DNA from: Hyphochytrium catenoides
Lineage: Eukaryota; Sar; Hyphochytriomycetes; Hyphochytriales; Hyphochytriaceae
Reading direction: 5' to 3'
Assembly: GCA_900088475.1 (NCBI GenBank)
Contig: FLMG01000833.1
Coordinates: 15,131 to 63,593 of the forward strand
DNA length: 48,463 nucleotides
Shown here: positions 43,204 through 48,463 of the stretch, piece by piece
Position numbering within the stretch: position 1 is the first letter of the stretch
Layout of the letters: the number at the start of each line of letters is the position of its first letter
The notes under the pieces: generated by a model
What the model was told of the DNA's origin: nothing
Database searches by the model: none
Seen by the model: the letters and a program-made list of their open reading frames with translations, nothing else
Program-made: the position numbers and the translations under genes

Positions 43204-46200
43204 ATGACGGCAGACGCAGGCACCTCTGCCGACGCAGCAGCTGTGCCGTCTGGTGCGCCCCTGGCTGGCGTCAAAAGAGCAAGCGTGGTTGGAATCATCA
43301 CCGGCAGCGGGCTGTCCAAGTCGTCAATGTTCAGGAATCTCAAAATCACTGTGATAGACACAGAGTTTGGGCAGGCAAGAGAGGAGTCTTCTCTTTATAT
43401 CTCCCCTGCTACATCTTCCTCTAACTCTCTGCCTGACATGTGACAGGTCTTGGTGCGGGTTGGCGAGCTGAACGGCGTGAAGCTAGTCCTTGTGCAGCGA
43501 CACGCGGCAGACCCTCACAGAGAGTACTGCCAACCGCGGAAGATCAACTTTAAGGCCATCGCTATGGCAATGAAGCAGTTGAACTGCGAGTTCGTGGTTG
43601 GGACGTACTCTGTGGGCTCCCTGAAGAAAGAGATTCCTATCGGAAGGTAGCGCCTAGTAATGCCTCTCGTGCTTTCTCCCTCCCGCTCTCTTTCTCTCTC
43701 TTTCTCTCTCTTTCTCTCTCTTTCTTCTCTCTCGCTCTCTCTCATCTCTCTCTCTCTGTCTCTCACCCTTAGTGCTCCCGTTCACTCTATTATTCTCTGC
43801 TCTTTATTCCTCTCTTCCTCTCCTTCCTCTCTCTCTCTCATCTCTGCCCGCCTTCATCCCTTTACTTGAGTCCTGTTCTGCTTCTATCTTTCTCTCTATT
43901 GCCCTCTGCTCTTTAACCCGCTCTTTCTCTCCTCTCTCGCTCTCCCTCTCGCTCTCATCTCCGCCCACCCTGACCCCTTTATTTGAGTCCTGTTCTGCTT
44001 CTTTCATCCCTCTATCGCAGTGAGCCCTATGGCCTTTGACCGTTTACCTCATCGTCCTTTATCCTCAGCGTGGTGGTCCCTCATGACTTTTTCAACCCTT
44101 CTGACATGATGCACATCTCTGACGGCTACGACGCGCACTATGTCCCTGGTAAGACCCTTGAGCCCATGCCAACCCCTACATCTTGCAAGGCTGGACCTTC
44201 ACTTTTTGGTTACTGAGCCGTCTTTGATGCTTAGTCATCAGTAGCGAGCTACGGGCCCAGATCCTCAATGTGATCACGCAGCGCTGCGGCATCCAGCCGA
44301 TCAGCAACGGAGTGTACATGCAAACGTCAGGGCCGAGATTTGAGACGGCTGCAGAGATCCGATTTCTCAGTTTAGCAGGGGTGAGGTCAAATTGCATCAT
44401 GTGCCAATAGTTCCTTCGACTGTGCTGACGAAGGTTCTATCCATGTGATAGGATATTGTGGGCATGACAGGGGCGCATGAGGCCGAACTATTGAACGAGC
44501 TGAAGATTCCTTTTGCAATGCTGGCGATGGTTGATAACTTCTGCAATGGCATCGGCTTACCTCTGACGGTAATGTGAAACTGACTCACAGTCTGGCGGTT
44601 CTTGGTGGTAGCCTGTTGTTGTCCTTATGGCGCACTGCATTGCAGCTGGAAGAATTCCATGCGGGGCAGAAGCTGAATCTGGTCGTCATGGAGACATGCG
44701 TGATGCATTTGCTTGCGTACTTTACCGGCGCAGGTGCGATTAGAGGGTAAAGCAGCGATTATAGGGCTCTTGGATCCCTCTCTTTTTGTCTTCAATGCGT
44801 CTACATTTATCCTCCCCCTGCTGCCCTCTAACATTTCCTGCATGCAGAGAGCATTGATATCGAGAGTCCATCCACAGCTGACACCATCATTTACGCCAAG
44901 TACATTGTGCCAGTAGAGCCAGTTGGGACGGTGCTGCAGGACCACGCGCTAGTCATTAGAGGTGGCAAAATCATCGACATCCTGCCTCGTGTGGAAGCCG
45001 AAGCGACATACTCAGGTTCTAGCAAAACGAGCGGCTTTTCGAATGCATTGCCTCTTGGCTCACCTCTTCTTGCCTCCATCAGCTCCTGTCGTCCGACACC
45101 TGATGAACCACGTACTGCTCCCCGGGCTAATAAATGGACATACGCACTCGCCTATGACAAACTTACGCGGCCTGGTGAGGTTCCCTCCTTCTGCGAAAGG
45201 ATAGTAGCTAGATAAGTGACAGCTCCTTCCTCGTAGTCTGATGACAAGACGTTGATTGAGTGGCTGTCCAAGCACATCTGGCCTGCAGAAGCACACTTTG
45301 TTGCTCCTGATTTTGTTCAGCACGGTACAAGGGTACGTGTGTATAGACAGGGAGTGACTCCGAGGAAATTGAAACGCTCTCTGTCTCTCAGCTGGCAGCG
45401 GCAGAGATGATCAGAAGTGGGACGACTTGCTTCTCCGATATGTACTTCTTCCCTGAAGACTCAGCGACAGTACTGGAAGAAGTTGGGCTTAGGGGTGTGC
45501 TTGGTGAGTCCGCTCGACTATTTAGTATCAACTCTCAATTTCTTTGCCCATTCTTCTTTACGGCCGCCTTCAGTATGATCTCTGAACACGCTCCTAGGGA
45601 TCTCCGACTGACGACGACAACTGACTGTGGCGCTTTTCATAGGTCGAATCGTAGTGGAGTTCCCATCTTCATGGGCCGCAAACCCCGACGAGTACTTTGC
45701 TAGGGGCAAAGAAGTTCAAAACCGGTTTCAGAATTCCGACCTGGTACGGATGATCTTCAATCTCTGTAGCCTCCCGAAGCCCTCACAATATCTTCCGCGT
45801 CTCCCTCATGCCTCCTTTAGGTGACTTTCTCAGTAGCGCCGCATGCTCCGTACACGGTTTCAGATAAGAATCTGGCTAGAGTCGCCGCGGTCTCGGCAGA
45901 GGAGAAGATACCAATTCACACTCACTTGCATGAGACACAGAGCGAGTGTTGCGACAGTGAGAAACTGGACATCTCCTCCCTTTCGTGCCACAAGAGTGAC
46001 CAGAAGTGTCGACCCCTGCAGGTAAACTCCGTCAAGCATTAAGGCCAAAAGAAAAGAGAGAGAACTGGAAGAGAACACGCCTCTGACTGCTTTGAAAGAC
46101 GGAAGAGGATAGAAGGTGCTTATAGTATGGCGGTAAAGAACTGTGAGAATACCAGGGAGGTAACCTGCTTCAGAGAGCTGACTAGCGTCTCTCCATATAG

Positions 46201-47168
46201 AACTTTCACAGGCTTGGCCTCCTTTCGGAGCGTTTCGTAGGAGCACACATGACTCAACTGACAGCGGAAGAGATCAAGATCCTGGCATCTACAAAGGCTA
46301 ATGTGGTCCACTGCCCGTCTTCAAACATGAAGCTCGCTAGCGGTGAGTAGCAGCCATGGACAGTGTCGCTTAGGCGAACCAAAGCTTTCACAACTCGGCG
46401 TCTTTAAGCGTTCATGTCCTATTCATTCCTTCTAACTATTATGTCCGCTTCCTCGTTACATACACCAGGCTTTTGCCCCGTCAGCGATTTACTGAAGGCT
46501 GGTGTCAATGTGTGCATTGGCACGGACGGTACGGCAAGCAACAACACGCTGGACATGTTTGCAGAGATGAAGCTTGCAGCGCTTCTCGCGAAAGGAGTTT
46601 CCAATGATCCAACGTCAGTTCCAGCTGAAGTGGTGAGATGGACTAACCGTTGGTGCACGATCAAAAGGTTCACAAACATGATCTTTTATGGCCTTAGGCG
46701 CTTCGGATGGCAACCATCAATGGTGCCAAAGCTTTAGGGCTTGGAAACAAGGTTGGATCTTTGGAGATAGGGAAGGTAATGACCGCATGAGGCCATGGGC
46801 ACGGAAGTGAGGAAAGGAACTATAGACGTGTGCTAATGACCTTCTGCAGCAAGCGGACGTCATTGCCGTGGATTTAGAGTCGGTCGAGCTGATGCCGTTG
46901 TACTGCGTCATTTCCCATTTGGTGTACTCTACCACCCGTGACAAGTAAGTCTCTCTCTTTGTCAACTTTCGGATCTGTCACACGCTATAATATCTCCTCC
47001 AGCGCAGCGCGTCTTAACAGCTGTTCTTTCCACGACAGAGTAAGCCATTCGTGGGTTAATGGTCGCTTGCTCATGGAGGACCGCAAGTTAACCACGATTG
47101 ACCTAAAGGCACTGGTAGTAGAGACCCGTGAATGGGAGGAGCGTGTCAGAAAGCACCACGATATTTAA
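43204..47168 (+). CDS. Fusion of methylthioinosine/methylthioadenosine phosphorylase and MTA/SAH deaminase, 17 exons, 726 aa
   Basis: The exons are 43204-43374, 43447-43646, 44069-44148, 44235-44380, 44452-44568, 44646-44733, 44848-45015, 45083-45174, 45237-45332, 45392-45503, 45643-45743, 45821-46021, 46201-46342, 46469-46632, 46698-46775, 46850-46944 and 47039-47168 (2181 nt, all phases agree). Residues ~26-267 are a PNP/MTAP-family phosphorylase: GIITGSG (30-36), QRH (74-76), SVGSL (112-116), [10 protein letters not shown] (182-191), GMTGAHE (203-209) and the base-site stretch VDNFCN (226-231). Residues ~268-726 are an amidohydrolase of the MTA/SAH deaminase type: metal ligands HTH (343-345), H492 with E495, H540 and D591 (GTDGTASNN), plus [15 protein letters not shown]. 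This suggests MTA to methylthioinosine, then hypoxanthine plus methylthioribose-1-phosphate in one polypeptide. No Met lies near the start of the second domain, so separate translation is unlikely. Confidence 0.92.
43375..43446 (+). other. GC-AG intron in the fusion gene
   Basis: Exon 1 ends GGGCAG and the intron begins GCAAGA, ending at GTGACAG. No GT donor near this point preserves the conserved FG followed by [19 protein letters not shown] alignment. The intron is 72 bp with an in-frame stop, so it must be removed. Confidence 0.75.
43674..43780 (+). repeat. CT microsatellite in intron 2 of the fusion gene
   Basis: The intron 43647-44068 is 422 bp, far longer than the other introns of the gene (59-179 bp). 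The excess is largely CTCTCT/TTTCTC repeat and two similar segments (TTTACTTGAGTCCTGTTCTGCTTCT at about 43860 and a near copy at about 43978), suggesting expansion by local duplication. Confidence 0.8.
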
Positions 47169-48463
47169 ACTCTAAGCCATAGAGATGCCAACCACCCTTC
47201 TGGGTCACCTGTACCCTCGCTTTGATAAATCTTCACCATCTCCCTCGAGCAGAAGCAGTAAAGATCCATTCACCCTTCTTGACACTACTTATTCGGTTCT
47301 CAACCTCTTTCCTCCCCCACGTTCGTCCGACTCAATCTGGGCTACCAATCTGAAGCCATAGCAATGCTCCGCTCACTGGGTCATACTGTCAGCAAGAACA
47401 GCATCTACTACGGCATGCGGAAGAGATCAACCCTCTTTATGGCAGTCTATTGGTCCGTCATTTGACACTAAAGGACGCAATTTATGTCTGCTATTGCCGA
47501 GAACATGGTTTTATAATAAGCGGACATTGATAGATTATATTTTGTTCCAGCTTACTCAGGAACAGGTGACCACTGGCCCCGCTCATGGTTATACAAAGCA
47601 CCCAGGAAGCAGCATAAGCGCCAACAAGCAACGTAAAAGACAATGCTCCTACAGACTGTACAAGGGCTATGCCAACCCTACCGCCAGGTCTCTCCTTTAC
47701 GAAGGACCTGGGCGACCATGGGGTGTTGTTCATACACCTCAGAAGGTCCCTAAACTACTGTTCTGCGTGCGTCTTCGCTCCATCCACAACTCGCCGAATC
47801 GCTCTGGTGCCCCTACCGTCATCCCATAATCTCAGAGGGACCTGGGGCTGAGGTGATGCCGTGAAGCTCAGGACTCAAACGCACTGAAAATCTCAGCAGA
47901 AGAGCCGCTCAGCCAGCCGCTGCTGTTGATTGAGAGAGATCCTTTCTCATGCGCCAGATGATGGATGAGTGCACTAGATCGCGGCCAAGGGATGATTGGA
48001 GCCGAAAAAGAAACGGACAAGTTGAGATCTGGCAGAAGATAGTACAGAAGAGTTCCTCTATATTCCTTTACTTATGCCGTTTACCTCGCCAATCACCTAG
48101 CTTCATACCGTTTGCTACCTTATTATACGCCGCCTTTAGGTTAGACGCGGCTTTTGTTCGCATTATAAGCTTCATTAAAACCTAAAGACTATACCCCTAG
48201 ATTAGCCGACATAGTTTCCATTGCACGGGATAGGAGGAGTTACCTCCCTTATTATATGCCGCCAGGTTTTCTTCAACCTCTCGCACTACTGACTCTCCGA
48301 CCTCCTCATTGGCCAATATTTTGATGTCCATGTTGGTACTACTACTTCAGGACCCGTGATAATAGAGTGCTATTGAGTATGTAGGAGGAATATTATTATA
48401 GTGGTCAGTACTAATGGTGCACACATTGGACAAATGGACATATAAATGGTTTGTACCTTACAA
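47169..48463. other. Terminal region, no gene seen
   Basis: About 1.3 kb after the fusion gene to the window end. Short open frames on both strands have no recognisable domain or consistent splice pattern. The final 400 bp are more AT-rich than the rest. Confidence 0.45.

Noticed and set aside
43204-44733. Calling the phosphorylase half a plain MTAP
   Set aside because: The base-site stretch has Asn and Cys in place of the two Asp residues of MTAP, and it is fused to a deaminase, so methylthioinosine phosphorylase is more likely. MTAP activity is still not excluded.

Overview
This is nuclear DNA of an intron-rich microbial eukaryote. Eleven genes can be read. Eight are split by short spliceosomal introns, mostly 60-200 bp, almost all GT-AG with one GC-AG. 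Two are intronless, and the first is cut by the window edge. For eight of the nine multi-exon genes I could rebuild a splice chain in which every junction keeps frame; only parts of the TFIIIC gene remain unresolved. Cytosolic eS19, VDAC, a TFIIIC subunit, MZT2 and nuclear genes for mitochondrial proteins exclude a prokaryote. The species is not identifiable from the sequence. The long PTDA-repeat surface protein, the nuclear bacterial-type TilS and the bacterial-looking MTA salvage enzyme would fit a protist such as a stramenopile or alveolate, but this is a guess.

Layout: 3-2273 (+) is the 3' part of a multi-pass membrane protein. 3308-9800 (+) is TFIIIC subunit 3 (GTF3C3/Tfc4). 10084-11631 (-) is adenine phosphoribosyltransferase. 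12875-14652 (-) is mitochondrial ribosomal protein uL4m. 15711-16309 (+) is eS19. 16953-19027 (-) is a DUF4460 (TCAIM-like) mitochondrial protein. 20012-22946 (+) is an organellar tRNA(Ile)-lysidine synthetase. 24590-27565 (+) is a ubiquitin-like plus Tudor-knot protein. 27.6-33.3 kb is nearly gene-free. 33359-35347 (+) is a GPI-anchored-looking PTDA-repeat protein. 36918-37364 (-) is a 75-aa MZT2. 38580-39443 (+) is VDAC. 39762-41933 (-) is an AI-2E/PerM-family membrane protein. 43204-47168 (+) is a 17-exon, 726-aa fusion of a nucleoside phosphorylase to an MTA/SAH deaminase.

The most notable item is the fusion. Its two halves correspond to the two steps of a bacterial methylthioadenosine route: deamination of MTA to methylthioinosine, then phosphorolysis to hypoxanthine and methylthioribose-1-phosphate. 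The base-binding position of the phosphorylase carries Asn where MTAP carries Asp, as expected for a 6-oxopurine substrate. APRT, which salvages the adenine an ordinary MTAP would release, lies in the same window.

Three organelle-translation or mitochondrial genes (uL4m, the DUF4460 protein, TilS) lie between 12.9 and 23 kb. Long GA/CT simple repeats occur in first or early introns and between genes. They create many spurious Ser/Leu- or Arg/Glu-rich open frames.
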